Shown here one piece after another: positions 6,301 to 13,597 of a stretch of DNA of 13,597 bases. Within the stretch, counting starts at the first letter, position 1. Each line of letters begins with the position of its first letter. Below the pieces are notes generated by a model. It saw only the letters and a program-made list of their open reading frames with translations, was not told where the DNA came from and ran no database searches. The translations under genes were made by a program, and so were the position numbers. The stretch is from an uncultured Clostridia bacterium (lineage in GTDB: Bacteria > Bacillota > Clostridia > Christensenellales > Borkfalkiaceae), in NCBI GenBank assembly GCA_947629875.1, contig CANRFK010000028.1, positions 1-13,597 of the forward strand, read 5' to 3'.

Positions 6301-9300
6301 CGTTGAGCGCCGTCACGTTGATGGAGGCATGCGCATACACGCTGCTATCCACCCACAGGTTCTTGCCGTCCACATCGAGATGGATGAGGGAGCTATCCGC
6401 GCTGCGGTGCGTCTCCATCTTGGCGTCGACCGTGTACTTGACGCCGTTGTTATCGTCTTCTGTGATGTATGCCTCGTCCGTCGAGGTGACCTTGCCATTA
6501 AATTCGAGGGTGAGGTCGGTGGTATCGAGAAGTTCGATCGCCGAGACGAGATAGCCGAGGAACGCCTTGATCTCCTCTCCCCCGATCTTGATGGGCATCG
6601 TTTCCTTGAACGTGAGCGCGGGGACTGTTCCCTCGAAAGTGTTGACGTGCAACTCGCCGCCCACATCGATCTGGACGCCCTCCACTTCGGCCGCATAGCC
6701 GATGGAGAATGCCAGCCAGCCCGGCTCCTCCCCTTCCACCTCGCTGAGGATCTTCAACGTAAGGCCGTTGAGTTCCACGCTCGCGATGACGCCATTCGTT
6801 ACGTCGTTGCTGAATTTGAGACCTGCAAGGAGCTTCGTCCAGTCGAAGGAATTCTGCGCTTCCTCGCCGCCCTCCGCGACGCCGAAGAGACCCACGAGCA
6901 AATTGCCGAGCTCTTCGAATGTCTTGGCCTCTTTGAGCGGGTTCTCCGTCTCCGCGCCGAGCATGTTGCCCACCATGGCGCCGATGCGGTTGTAGACGTC
7001 GAGGAGGGCGGTCTTGATGGAGGCAAGCCCGTCGCCCAGAGGGATCTCCACGCCGAGCTCGTCGCCCAAGGCAAACGCCACCTTTTCGCTCGTGATGTTG
7101 AGCTCGAAGGGCAGTTCGGTGTCCTTCACGATGAGCGAGGCCTTCACATACACGTTGAGCTTGTTCTTGCCCTCGCCGTCCTTCGCCCACGAGATGACGC
7201 CCTGTTTGAGGTTGAGCGTGACGACGACTTGCTCCTCGCCGACGCCCACGGTGACGGTGAGCGAGCCGCCGTTGATGCACACGGCCTCCTTGTTGAGGAC
7301 GATGGCAAGGTTTTGGAGAACGGGGCTCAGCGAGACATATTCCTCGCCCTTCACGGCGGGAACGGTGACTTCGCTGCCCTTTGCGGTGAGCGTGACGCCG
7401 ATGGCGCCGCCCTCTGCCTTGACGGAGACGCCCTCCTTGGTGAGATCGAGCGTCACGTTGCCGAGGTCGAACTTCACGCCGAGCGCTTCGAGGAGCTGGG
7501 TGCCGTTGACGGCGAGCGAGACAGTATCCGCCGTGCTCTCCGCCGCCTTGGTCTCTTTGAGTTCTTGGAGCGTATCGCCGCAGAGGATGGCGAACACCTT
7601 CTTCAAGGTCTCTTCGAGTTTTTCCGCGTCGCTCTTTGCGGCCGCGTCCTGTTCGCCGGCGTCCTTCTTGGGCGAGACGATGCCCCCGATGAGGTCGATG
7701 GCCTCGTTGACGTCGGCCTTGAGCTTCATGTTTTCGAGGGTGAGATACACAACGCCCTTTGTATAGATGATATCGATGCTCTTGGTGAGCTCCCCGTACG
7801 AGACGGTGAGCGTGGCCGCCGCCGAGATATCCGCGAAATCGGCGATGTTGAGCTGCACGCCCGTCGCCGCCACGGTGAGGCCGCCGTAGGTGAGCGAGAG
7901 GTCGGCCGAAACAGTGCCCGTATCGACGATCTGCGCGATGGCCTTTGCGTAATCGGTGAGATCGATATAGTCGTTGGGCGCGGTGATATCGGCCTCCTTC
8001 AAGCCCGTTGCGGTGAGGCCGAGGGTGACGTCGCCCTCCGTCGCCGTGACGCGCACGCTGCCCGTTGCCTCGGCACCCGTGCCGCTCTTGGTAATTTCCA
8101 GCGCCACGCTGCCGAGGTCAAACTCCACGCCGAACAGTTTCAAAAGTTCGGTGCCGTCCACGGCGAGGGACACGGCGTCGTCCTTCCCCGTGAGTTGGAT
8201 CTCGCCGAAGGCGAACGCAAATACCTTGCCGAGCACTTCGTCGAGCGTGTTCTTCTCCGCATCGGAATTTGCCTTATCTTTGTCCGCGGGAAGGAAGCCC
8301 TTCACGATCGCGATGACCTCGTTGACGTTCGCCGCGAGTTTGAGCCCGCCGAGGCCGAGGTAGAGCCTCCCGTCCGTGTAGACGAAAGTGAGCTTCTTTT
8401 CCGCCTCGTTGTAGGTGAGGTCGAGCGTGCCCTTCGCCGAAATGTTGTTGAAGTCCCTGATATCCAGCGTGATATCGCCCGTCGCAGTGAGGCCGTAGCC
8501 CGCGAGATCCTCGATGTGCGCCGAGATGTACCCGCCGTGGATGATGTTCGCGACGGCATACGCGTAATCGGTGAGGTCGACGTGGTCTTGGGGCGCGGCG
8601 ATCGCGGGATCCTCGCAGGCCTGCGCCGTGAGGGTCACATCGATGTCGCCGCCCGTCACCGAGACGGCGAGGATATCCTTGTTCTCGCCCGTGACGTTCA
8701 GCGCCACGTTGCCGAGTTTGAAGTCGATATCGAACAGTTTGAGAAGTTCGGTGCCCTGCACGGTGAGCGAAGCGAAGTCGCCCGCCTCATCCGCATTCAC
8801 TTGGATCCTGTCGCCGAAGGTGAACGCGAACAGCTTTCCGAGCACCTTGTCGAGCGTGCCCTCGTCCTGCGCCGCGGGATCGTCCTTTGCAAGGAAGCCC
8901 TTCACGATGCCGATGGCGTCGTTCACGCCGGCCGCGAGTTTGAGCCCGTCGAGATCGAGGTAGAGTTTCCCGCCCGTGTAGACGATGGCAAGTTTCTTTT
9001 CCGCCTCGCCGTAGGAAACGGTGAGTTCGCCCTTCGCGGAGATATCTTCAAAATCCTTGATGTTCAGCGTGACGTTGCCCGAAACGGTGAGCCCGTAGCC
9101 CTCGAACTCCACGTTCGCCGCGAGATAGCCGCCTTGGATGAGCCCCGCGACGGTCTGCGCGAAGCCCGTGACGTCCGCATAGCCGGGATCCTCGGCCTCG
9201 AACTGCGTGCCCGCCTTCGCCGCAATGGTCACCCCGTGCGCCGAAGCGTTGACGGTGCCGTCCGCATCGACGCCGAGCGTCACCGCGCCGAGTTTCACGT

Positions 9301-12244
9301 CCCCGAGCCCGAGCAACTGCAAAAGTTCGGTGCCCTGCACGGTGAGCGTGACGGCGTCCTCGGTCTGCTCCGCCGTAATGAGTTCGCCGAAGGTGAACGC
9401 AAACACCTTTTCGAGCACCTTATCGAGCGCGCTCTTCTCCTGCGCCGAGGGCTCTGTCTCCTTGGTGAGGAAGCCCTCCACGATGCCGATAACTTGGGCG
9501 GGATCGGCGGCAAGCTGCACGCCGTCGAGGTCGAGGGAGATCTTCCCATCCGTATAAATAACGGAGAGATCCTTCTTCGTGCCCTTGTAGGTGACGGAGA
9601 ACGTGCCCGCCGCCGCGATCTTCTTGAAATCTTTGATGTCGAGCTGTACTTTGCCCGTCACTTCGATGTCGCCCTCCGAATAGGCGACGTCTGCCTGCAG
9701 GTAGCCCGCGTCCACGATCTTGGAGACGGCGCCGACGAAGTTTGCAAGGTCGGTGTAGCCGTCCGTTGTCAGGGTGGCGCCCTCCCCCTCTTTCAGCACG
9801 ATGCTTGCGCCGAGCGTGGGCGAAGAAAGCGAAATTTCCTTGTCCGAGATGGAAAGGGAGAGATCGCCGAGGCTGAACGAGCCGAGGTCGAAGCCGAGCG
9901 CCCCGATGAGCGCGTCCGCTTTGAGCAGGATCTCCGTCGCGGCCTCGCCGTCCGTAACCGAGAGGTTTTCGGGGATGGCCTTGGTGAAGAGCAGGGTATC
10001 GACGAGCTCGGGAACGGAGAAGCCTCCGTCCTCTTTGCCGTCCGCGCCGCTCTCGTCCTTCGTCAGGGCGAGGAACTTCTTCACGAGCGCCGCCGCGTCG
10101 TTTACGTTCGCCGAGAGCTTCAACCCGTCGAGGTCGAGATAGGCGACGGAGGTGGCGGCGTCGAAGGCAATGCCCACCTTCTTCTCCTTGCCGCCGTAGG
10201 TGACGGTAAGCTGCGCGTTTACCTTTACTTTCTCTTTCTTCTGTTCGTCGGTGAGGCCGCTGTCCGCCTTCCCCGCAAACGAGATATCCACGCCGCCCTT
10301 CACATCCAGATTGTAGTTGTTGAAGGTGATGTCGGCATGGAGGTTGCCGCTCTCGATGAGCGCGACGATATCCTTCACGCGGTCGGCGAGTTCCACGAAG
10401 TCCGAAGTGTCGGCGGGAAGTTCGGGCGCCGTCTTGTCCTCCGTAAAGGCGAGCGTCGCCGCGAGCGATACGCCCCCGACGGTGAATTGGGTATGTACGT
10501 TGTCGAGCGAGGCGGTGAGTTTCTCCTCGTTGATGAAATAGTTGAAGTCGATGGGAAGCGCGAGCCCGCCGAGGTCGAGGTCGGCGTGGGCGTTTGCCTT
10601 GCCCGAGCCCTTCTCGTGGTTGAGCACGGCCTCCACGACGGCGGCAAACGGGTTGCCCCCCTCTTCGGTCTCGACTTCCGCCGTGTTTTCCGCCACGTTC
10701 TCCGCCGTGCTCTTATCGCCGCCGATGAGGCCGCCCAAGAGATCCATGAGTTCGGAGACGGTGAGTTTGAGTTTGAGCGTATCCGCCTGCAGGTATGCCG
10801 CGCCGTCCGCAACGTAGAGTTCCACGCTCCCGATCTTTGCGCGCACTTTGAGGTTGTTGATGAATTTTTCGATGTCCTCCTGCGTGCCGAAACTCGGGAC
10901 GGCGCCGTTCGTGCCGAGGTCGACGAAGATGACGCCCTCCACGGGCTTTCCGCCCACTTCGAGGTCGAGCGAGAGCGTCGTGGGACCGTTGATGACGGGT
11001 GCAAACGCCGAAGTGAGCGCCCCCATCTGGTCGATGGTGGGATCGGGCGCGCCCGTCGCATCCATCGCCGCGTACTGCTTGAAGTACGTTTCGTAGTCGT
11101 TGGAATAGGGCAAATAGGGCGTATCGTAGGAATACTCCGTAATGCCGTCCGCGCGGCAGCCGACGGTGAAGCCCATCGTCGCCTTGTATTCCTCGTGCGC
11201 CTCCGTCTTGAGGTTCTCCCACTTCTCGTTGAACGTGAAGGAGATGGTGATGGTCTTGAAGGTGGGCACGTCGGTGAGGCCGCCCGTGAACTTCATCTGG
11301 TTGGCGTAGTACGCCGCCGCCCCCTCTACGGTGCCGTCCTCGGCCTTCCACACGTTGGGATCCAGATGGTAGGTGACGGTATAGGTGCCGTCGCCGTTGT
11401 CCTTGACGGGCTCGGTCTCGAGAATGGTGTTCTCCTGGAACACGTACACCGAGAGCTCGTAGGCGGGCAGGCCATTCTTTACCTTGAAGCCTTCGGGGCC
11501 GCTGATCGTCATGTTGCCGACGGGTTCGCCCTGCTTCCACGGCGTATCGAAGCCGTTGTAGGTGGAGGGGCCGCCCGAGGCCTCACGCCAGATGACGCGG
11601 TCCTGCGACGGGATATAGCAGAACTCGCGCGCCACGTTGACCATGGAGCTCGTCGAAATATCGGTGGAGATGAGCCGCCCGTCCTTGAACTGCTTGACCG
11701 TCTTTACATCTTGGTTGACCGTCGTATAGACGTAACCCTGATAGGTGGAATACCACTCTTCCTTCTGCTGGAAGGTGTAATTGAGCCGTCCGAAGATATC
11801 CAGCCCCGAATAGTTCTTGTCGGGCGAGAACGTTTCGCCCGGCTGCACTGCGATGGAGACAGAGCCGTAGCCCTCGTTGACGGGCGGGCTCGCCTTGGGA
11901 ATGAACAGAAGCCCGATGCCGAGCCCCGTCCCGCACAGCATAGTGGCGGCACAGATGCCGATGATCATCTTGGCCTTTCTGTGCTTGCCCCGCTTTTTGC
12001 CGCGCTTGCCCTTGCCGTCCGCCGCGGGCGCATCCGTGCCCCCCTCGGCCTCTGCCGCAAGCCCGTCTGCGGGAGCGGCCTCTGCGCCCTCCGTGACTTC
12101 CGCAGCAGACACCTCCGAAAGTTTTTCCGTCTCTATCACGGCTCCCTCCTCCGAAGAAGCCACAAACTCCGCCGCCGTATCCTGCGCCGTTTCGGGCGCC
12201 CCGGCAGCGGCCGTACTCTTATTTTTCCGATCGGATCTTCTCAT
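3380..12244 (-). CDS. Giant membrane-anchored exported repeat protein, 2,954 residues, function unknown
   Basis: The start is ATG at 12244-12242, preceded by GGGAGGTG at 5-base spacing; the frame stays open further upstream, but only across the promoter and the next gene. Residues 1-78 are Ala/Glu/Asp-rich and presumably cytoplasmic. A basic stretch (79-92, KKRGKHRKAK) precedes one membrane segment (93-116), so the rest should lie outside, N-terminally anchored. Residues 117-430 are beta-rich without recognised motifs, and a diverged module lies at about 430-520. Five tandem modules start at 615, 830, 1022, 1221 and 1426, then a degraded copy at 1636. A long related beta/alpha region runs to about 2400. 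Residues 2659-2832 resemble InlB B-repeats (ending GYTFLGWYTK...VQALWV). A last beta-rich domain spans 2833-2954. There is no LPXTG motif, C-terminal membrane segment, lipobox or catalytic motif. Adhesion, envelope structure or lipid binding are all possible; none is shown. Confidence 0.9.
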   Translation of the reverse strand: MRRSDRKNKSTAAAGAPETAQDTAAEFVASSEEGAVIETEKLSEVSAAEVTEGAEAAPADGLAAEAEGGTDAPAADGKGKRGKKRGKHRKAKMIIGICAATMLCGTGLGIGLLFIPKASPPVNEGYGSVSIAVQPGETFSPDKNYSGLDIFGRLNYTFQQKEEWYSTYQGYVYTTVNQDVKTVKQFKDGRLISTDISTSSMVNVAREFCYIPSQDRVIWREASGGPSTYNGFDTPWKQGEPVGNMTISGPEGFKVKNGLPAYELSVYVFQENTILETEPVKDNGDGTYTVTYHLDPNVWKAEDGTVEGAAAYYANQMKFTGGLTDVPTFKTITISFTFNEKWENLKTEAHEEYKATMGFTVGCRADGITEYSYDTPYLPYSNDYETYFKQYAAMDATGAPDPTIDQMGALTSAFAPVINGPTTLSLDLEVGGKPVEGVIFVDLGTNGAVPSFGTQEDIEKFINNLKVRAKIGSVELYVADGAAYLQADTLKLKLTVSELMDLLGGLIGGDKSTAENVAENTAEVETEEGGNPFAAVVEAVLNHEKGSGKANAHADLDLGGLALPIDFNYFINEEKLTASLDNVHTQFTVGGVSLAATLAFTEDKTAPELPADTSDFVELADRVKDIVALIESGNLHADITFNNYNLDVKGGVDISFAGKADSGLTDEQKKEKVKVNAQLTVTYGGKEKKVGIAFDAATSVAYLDLDGLKLSANVNDAAALVKKFLALTKDESGADGKEDGGFSVPELVDTLLFTKAIPENLSVTDGEAATEILLKADALIGALGFDLGSFSLGDLSLSISDKEISLSSPTLGASIVLKEGEGATLTTDGYTDLANFVGAVSKIVDAGYLQADVAYSEGDIEVTGKVQLDIKDFKKIAAAGTFSVTYKGTKKDLSVIYTDGKISLDLDGVQLAADPAQVIGIVEGFLTKETEPSAQEKSALDKVLEKVFAFTFGELITAEQTEDAVTLTVQGTELLQLLGLGDVKLGAVTLGVDADGTVNASAHGVTIAAKAGTQFEAEDPGYADVTGFAQTVAGLIQGGYLAANVEFEGYGLTVSGNVTLNIKDFEDISAKGELTVSYGEAEKKLAIVYTGGKLYLDLDGLKLAAGVNDAIGIVKGFLAKDDPAAQDEGTLDKVLGKLFAFTFGDRIQVNADEAGDFASLTVQGTELLKLFDIDFKLGNVALNVTGENKDILAVSVTGGDIDVTLTAQACEDPAIAAPQDHVDLTDYAYAVANIIHGGYISAHIEDLAGYGLTATGDITLDIRDFNNISAKGTLDLTYNEAEKKLTFVYTDGRLYLGLGGLKLAANVNEVIAIVKGFLPADKDKANSDAEKNTLDEVLGKVFAFAFGEIQLTGKDDAVSLAVDGTELLKLFGVEFDLGSVALEITKSGTGAEATGSVRVTATEGDVTLGLTATGLKEADITAPNDYIDLTDYAKAIAQIVDTGTVSADLSLTYGGLTVAATGVQLNIADFADISAAATLTVSYGELTKSIDIIYTKGVVYLTLENMKLKADVNEAIDLIGGIVSPKKDAGEQDAAAKSDAEKLEETLKKVFAILCGDTLQELKETKAAESTADTVSLAVNGTQLLEALGVKFDLGNVTLDLTKEGVSVKAEGGAIGVTLTAKGSEVTVPAVKGEEYVSLSPVLQNLAIVLNKEAVCINGGSLTVTVGVGEEQVVVTLNLKQGVISWAKDGEGKNKLNVYVKASLIVKDTELPFELNITSEKVAFALGDELGVEIPLGDGLASIKTALLDVYNRIGAMVGNMLGAETENPLKEAKTFEELGNLLVGLFGVAEGGEEAQNSFDWTKLLAGLKFSNDVTNGVIASVELNGLTLKILSEVEGEEPGWLAFSIGYAAEVEGVQIDVGGELHVNTFEGTVPALTFKETMPIKIGGEEIKAFLGYLVSAIELLDTTDLTLEFNGKVTSTDEAYITEDDNNGVKYTVDAKMETHRSADSSLIHLDVDGKNLWVDSSVYAHASINVTALNAKDTSLYIDLFIVDGAPNKTDEKTGEVSVEGVAEQDGILDFYITLSQFGPVGTTTDAVPEYNPVCLYAPSSEILTILSAALPVLGVDVDILNNYMVSKWITDLQTVDQLKALTPLVGGLLGENVQNTIGKVSGILNKLFAEKDETAAPEPAAISEPVPATATATKEVKLTDYLTELYIGKARAEEDAETKTELTVTLNSNGIYGQEGLKNVQATLIKSNDVLAEDGTVNYGKFERFDLLNIYGNNCTENTTLSGKIGYDPITPALPTGSYQSFLGAEKLILSLVKSATHVYGTADGEVISGEPDPHNYVVNKNFYISGKIDVKLLGLVDVTIDLVAISVNVDENGELGINVRLKYGGKAVLVVAINGDSTVDITIKGGMVYMKRVQTTQQGTVQNKKLDTPITLYRAMPMANFTGDMLGQLGFILNFGEMINKAIADGTAGGGDGSTTPDPAAKVDFGTTLASVLKKYSFTEEGSSQKWHLEINGSSFSNGILGDVTVDMGATDGLFKTFNVTKLQVNIPAGSIKLGLTASLDLTWHNPGGISDGVADQTDYALAGQLADENHGLGGMIEKLNNEGGWTETKDDGTTTYKYLEAQEATVNYKYRTYAGAETDFDTPQRQNVMVSTGQGGWVANTLFSVLEYPELPDDGKEFYVDDMEHLEVGEVLRTELFAQQYKHLYTVKFWSEESLGEDWNYDEGTNKWWRKFEMEYGAKVTFVAKDAEFHDAYTVIDDNEQEVTLPARPAYAEGQDVASDWTVNFNQKGTEFKVLYKIDTVKYSSPDVAFTVEGSANLYNEYSAQFTEDTYTLITPSAEGYTFLGWYTKDADGKWSKVETVSKGTEEVATTEVQALWVSDFTVTITKAERSNKSSGLWKTYTYEVEAQISGGNLVGACANEVEITVTCSFDAYSNSITKFNIGKEQTIDHYPNDGIISGRADKVSGGDTPRAHVQIKYTFNGEVIYNSNTITATGDWKDV
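3749..4270 (-). other. InlB B-repeat-like region of the giant protein
   Basis: Residues 2659-2832 open with YTVKFWSEE and close with EGYTFLGWYTKDADGKWSKV and VQALWV. This is the pattern of Listeria-Bacteroides (Flg_new/InlB B) repeats: a beta-grasp-like unit with a conserved GW-W core near its end. Such repeats are common in surface proteins of Firmicutes and often act as stalks. One good repeat is clear; the preceding 100 residues fit one or two diverged ones. Confidence 0.7.
7340..10402 (-). repeat. Five tandem coding repeats of about 190-215 residues
   Basis: Residues 615-1635 consist of five modules starting at D615, Y830, Y1022, H1221 and Y1426 (lengths 215, 192, 199, 205, 210). Each runs in the same order: a helix such as DLTDYAKAIAQIVDTG, strands with LNIKDF and GELTVSYGEAEKK, a turn ending YLDLDGLKL, a helix such as VNDAIGIVKGFL, a charged linker, a helix such as LDKVLGKLFAF, then VQGTELLKLF and more strands. 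Modules 3 and 4 are the most alike, also in DNA (around 8875-9090 against 8280-8480), which points to duplication within the gene. Confidence 0.9.
11897..11968 (-). other. Membrane anchor of the giant protein
   Basis: Residues 93-116 form a 24-residue hydrophobic segment starting MIIGICAATMLCG, directly after a strongly basic stretch. The positive-inside rule places the first 92 residues in the cytoplasm and the rest outside. The single Cys in TMLCG lacks the small residues of a lipobox, so a type II signal anchor is more likely than a lipoprotein. Confidence 0.8.
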
Positions 12245-12249
12245 ATCCA

Positions 12250-12257
12250 CACCTCCC
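12250..12257 (-). promoter_or_regulatory. Shine-Dalgarno sequence of the giant gene
   Basis: GGGAGGTG on the bottom strand lies 5 bases before the ATG at 12244. It fixes the start, since the frame remains open for 135 more codons upstream. Confidence 0.85.
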
Positions 12258-12318
12258 GTGCCGCGGTCACTTGCAAAAATGACGGCGGTACCCCGATGTA
12301 ATTTTTTTCTATGACACG

Positions 12319-12348
12319 ATTGTACCACATCAAAATTACGTCTGTCAA
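12319..12348 (-). promoter_or_regulatory. Sigma-A promoter of the giant gene
   Basis: On the bottom strand a perfect -35 TTGACA (12348-12343) is followed after 18 bases by TACAAT (12324-12319), preceded by TGG as in an extended -10 box. Transcription should start near 12312, giving a leader of about 67 bases. The flanking DNA is A/T-rich, unlike its surroundings. Confidence 0.85.
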
Positions 12349-12390
12349 CAAAATTTATGACAAAAATCCATGTTTTCACAAAAAAGTTTG

Positions 12391-12428
12391 AAAAAAGCAA
12401 AAAATTTCCCCTACTAAAAGTAGGGGAA
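12391..12428 (-). terminator. Intrinsic terminator of the ABC transporter operon
   Basis: On the bottom strand TTCCCCTAC pairs with GTAGGGGAA (9-bp stem, 12406-12428, 5-base loop) and is followed by ATTTTTTGCTTTTTT. It lies 25 bases past the ATPase stop codon and upstream of the giant gene's promoter, so it insulates the two units. Confidence 0.9.
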
Positions 12429-12453
12429 CGCATTTTTTTGGAAAAATCGCCGC

Positions 12454-13119
12454 CTAATCGTGCAGCAGCGCGCCCAAAAGTTCGCCCTCGAGGGGGAGCT
12501 GTGCGAGGAAGTCGCGCGGGTAGGGCGCGGGGTTGTCCACATCGGCGACGAGCTCGCCCGCCCGCAGAACGAGCGCCCGCTCCGCGAGCACGGCGGCCTC
12601 GTGGATATCGTGCGTCACGAAGAGCACGGTGGTGCCCGTCTCCCGCCACAGCTGGGCGGTGAGCGCGATGAGCGAGCGCTTCAGGGAGACGTCGAGCGAG
12701 GAGAAGGGCTCATCCATGAGCAGCGTATCGTGCGGAAAGAGGAAGGCGCGGGCGATGGCGACGCGCTGTTTTTCTCCCCCCGAGAGCTGCGAGGGCCTCG
12801 CCCTCTCCCTTCCCCCGAGCCCCACGCGGGCGAGCATGGAGGGGATCTCCCCCCACATCTCTTTGGGAAGGACGAACTTCAAATTGCCCTCCGCCGTGAG
12901 GTTGGGCAGGAGTTTGGGCTCTTGGAAGAGGTGGGAGATGCGCCCCGCGCCCACAACTTTCCCCTCGAAGGGAATGCGCCCCGCAATGGCGGAGAGCAGC
13001 GTCGTCTTGCCCGCCCCGCTCTCCCCGAGCACGGCGGTGATGCTCCCCTCTTTCAGCGTCAATTGGGCGTCGAGGCAGAACGTCCCGCCGTATTGTTTGT
13101 GAATGTCCGCGCAGATCAT
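12454..13119 (-). CDS. ABC importer ATPase, nitrate/sulfonate/taurine type
   Basis: This 221-residue ATPase powers an importer at the inner face of the membrane. All motifs are present: Walker A GESGAGKTT (32-40), Q-loop FQEPKLLP (Q66), signature LSGGEKQR (112-119), Walker B LLMDEP (133-138), D-loop SSLD (140-143) and the H-loop His170 in VTHD. The FQEPKLLPNLTA segment and the short length fit the SsuB/TauB/NrtD-like group; the substrate (sulfonate, taurine, thiamine precursor or other) cannot be told. The ATG at 13119-13117 has GGAGAGGAGG upstream and overlaps the stop of the permease as ATGA, so the two are translationally coupled. The frame is open further upstream inside the permease gene, but that extension has no family similarity. 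A strong terminator follows. Confidence 0.93.
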   Translation of the reverse strand: MICADIHKQYGGTFCLDAQLTLKEGSITAVLGESGAGKTTLLSAIAGRIPFEGKVVGAGRISHLFQEPKLLPNLTAEGNLKFVLPKEMWGEIPSMLARVGLGGRERARPSQLSGGEKQRVAIARAFLFPHDTLLMDEPFSSLDVSLKRSLIALTAQLWRETGTTVLFVTHDIHEAAVLAERALVLRAGELVADVDNPAPYPRDFLAQLPLEGELLGALLHD

Positions 13120-13597
13120 TTGAGCCTCCTCTCCGCCGTGCGGTACAGAAGATATCCCGCCCCCTCGAGAACGAACCCGATGACGACGACGATGAGGGTG
13201 AGCGCGAAGAGGCTCGCAAGTTGCAGTTCGAGCTGCGCCGTCTGCATCAGCCCGCCGATACTGCGGTACGTCCGCGCGAGGATCTCCCCCGAGACGGTGA
13301 TCTTGAGCCCGAGGGAGAGAATGGGCCCGCACTGCGCCAGAACGGGCGGCGCGGCGAGCGGAATGTACATTTTGAAGAGCTGATTTTTGGCGCTCACGCC
13401 GAACGCCGACGCAACTTGCCCGTAGCCCGCGCGCACCTCGTCCACGCTTGCGAGCATCGCCGCATAGAGGGTGGGCAGAAGCACGAGCAGGGCGACGACG
13501 ATGGGCGCCGTCGAATAGAGCGAAGGATAGCGCACCGCCCACGCGAGCAGGATGAGGGTCACCGCGATCGTGGGCGCACTGCGGAGCACGGAGACGA
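13116..13597 (-). CDS. ABC importer permease, SsuC/TauC-like (5' partial)
   Basis: This is the membrane subunit of the importer whose ATPase follows. The frame is open to the window edge (VSVLRSAPTIAV at its start), so the N-terminal part is missing and about 160 residues are visible. It has membrane segments around LILLAWAV, APIVVALLVLLPTLY, the AQCGPILSLGLKITVSGEIL stretch and LFALTLIVVVIGFVL. The coupling loop EVRAGYGQVASAFGVS...YIPLAAPPVLA corresponds to the EAA motif that docks on the ATPase. The gene ends in a 4-bp ATGA overlap with the ATPase. The substrate-binding protein is not in the window and would be expected upstream, beyond the right edge. Confidence 0.9.
   Translation of the reverse strand, partial: VSVLRSAPTIAVTLILLAWAVRYPSLYSTAPIVVALLVLLPTLYAAMLASVDEVRAGYGQVASAFGVSAKNQLFKMYIPLAAPPVLAQCGPILSLGLKITVSGEILARTYRSIGGLMQTAQLELQLASLFALTLIVVVIGFVLEGAGYLLYRTAERRLK

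Noticed and set aside
11897..11968. Lipoprotein signal in the giant protein (TMLCG)
   Set aside because: The residues before the Cys do not fit a lipobox, and the n-region is 92 residues long.
4754..12301. A 2,515-codon open frame on the top strand, opposite the giant gene
   Set aside because: It is antisense to a gene with promoter, ribosome binding site and domain structure. Its product is rich in Arg, His, Asp and Glu without domains or membrane segments, as expected for the mirror of a GC-rich repetitive gene with biased codons, and it has no ribosome binding site.
12245..12649. Upstream extension of the giant gene by 135 codons
   Set aside because: This would run through a promoter, a terminator and the neighbouring ATPase gene. 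The ATG at 12244 has a strong Shine-Dalgarno sequence and begins a sensible leader.
13120..13542. Upstream extension of the ATPase frame to 362 residues
   Set aside because: The added part overlaps the permease in another frame and has no ABC similarity. The ATG at 13119 has a good ribosome binding site and a typical start for the family.

Overview
The window comes from a GC-rich, endospore-forming Firmicute, most likely an uncultured clostridial lineage of the kind found in gut metagenomes. Three things point there: a YunB sporulation protein, a MurG of the Firmicute type with a HESDLSPGL motif, and sigma-A and sigma-E style promoters. The intergenic DNA is crowded with palindromic repeats. 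Genus or species cannot be decided from this sequence.

Layout. Positions 1-987 (+) hold murG, cut at its 5' end by the window edge. Positions 988-1844 hold no gene and are a mosaic of interspersed hairpin repeats. Positions 1845-2531 (-) hold yunB. Positions 2532-3379 are a second gene-free repeat mosaic, ending in a hairpin terminator. Positions 3380-12244 (-) hold one gene for a 2,954-residue membrane-anchored, exported repeat protein of unknown function, with its own sigma-A promoter and strong ribosome binding site. Positions 12245-12453 carry that promoter and the intrinsic terminator of the operon behind it. Positions 12454-13119 and 13116-13597 (-) are an ATPase and a truncated permease of a nitrate/sulfonate/taurine-type ABC importer, overlapping by 4 bp.

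How it fits together. murG makes lipid II, yunB acts in the mother cell during sporulation, and the ABC pair imports a small solute. These look like separate transcription units, and nothing links them to the giant protein. The giant protein has a 92-residue cytoplasmic leader, one membrane segment, five tandem modules of about 190-215 residues with diverged copies on both sides, an InlB B-repeat-like region and a compositionally distinct C-terminal domain. It is the best candidate here for something undescribed. The second item of interest is a two-hairpin intergenic element in five copies, whose stem changes are compensatory between copies.
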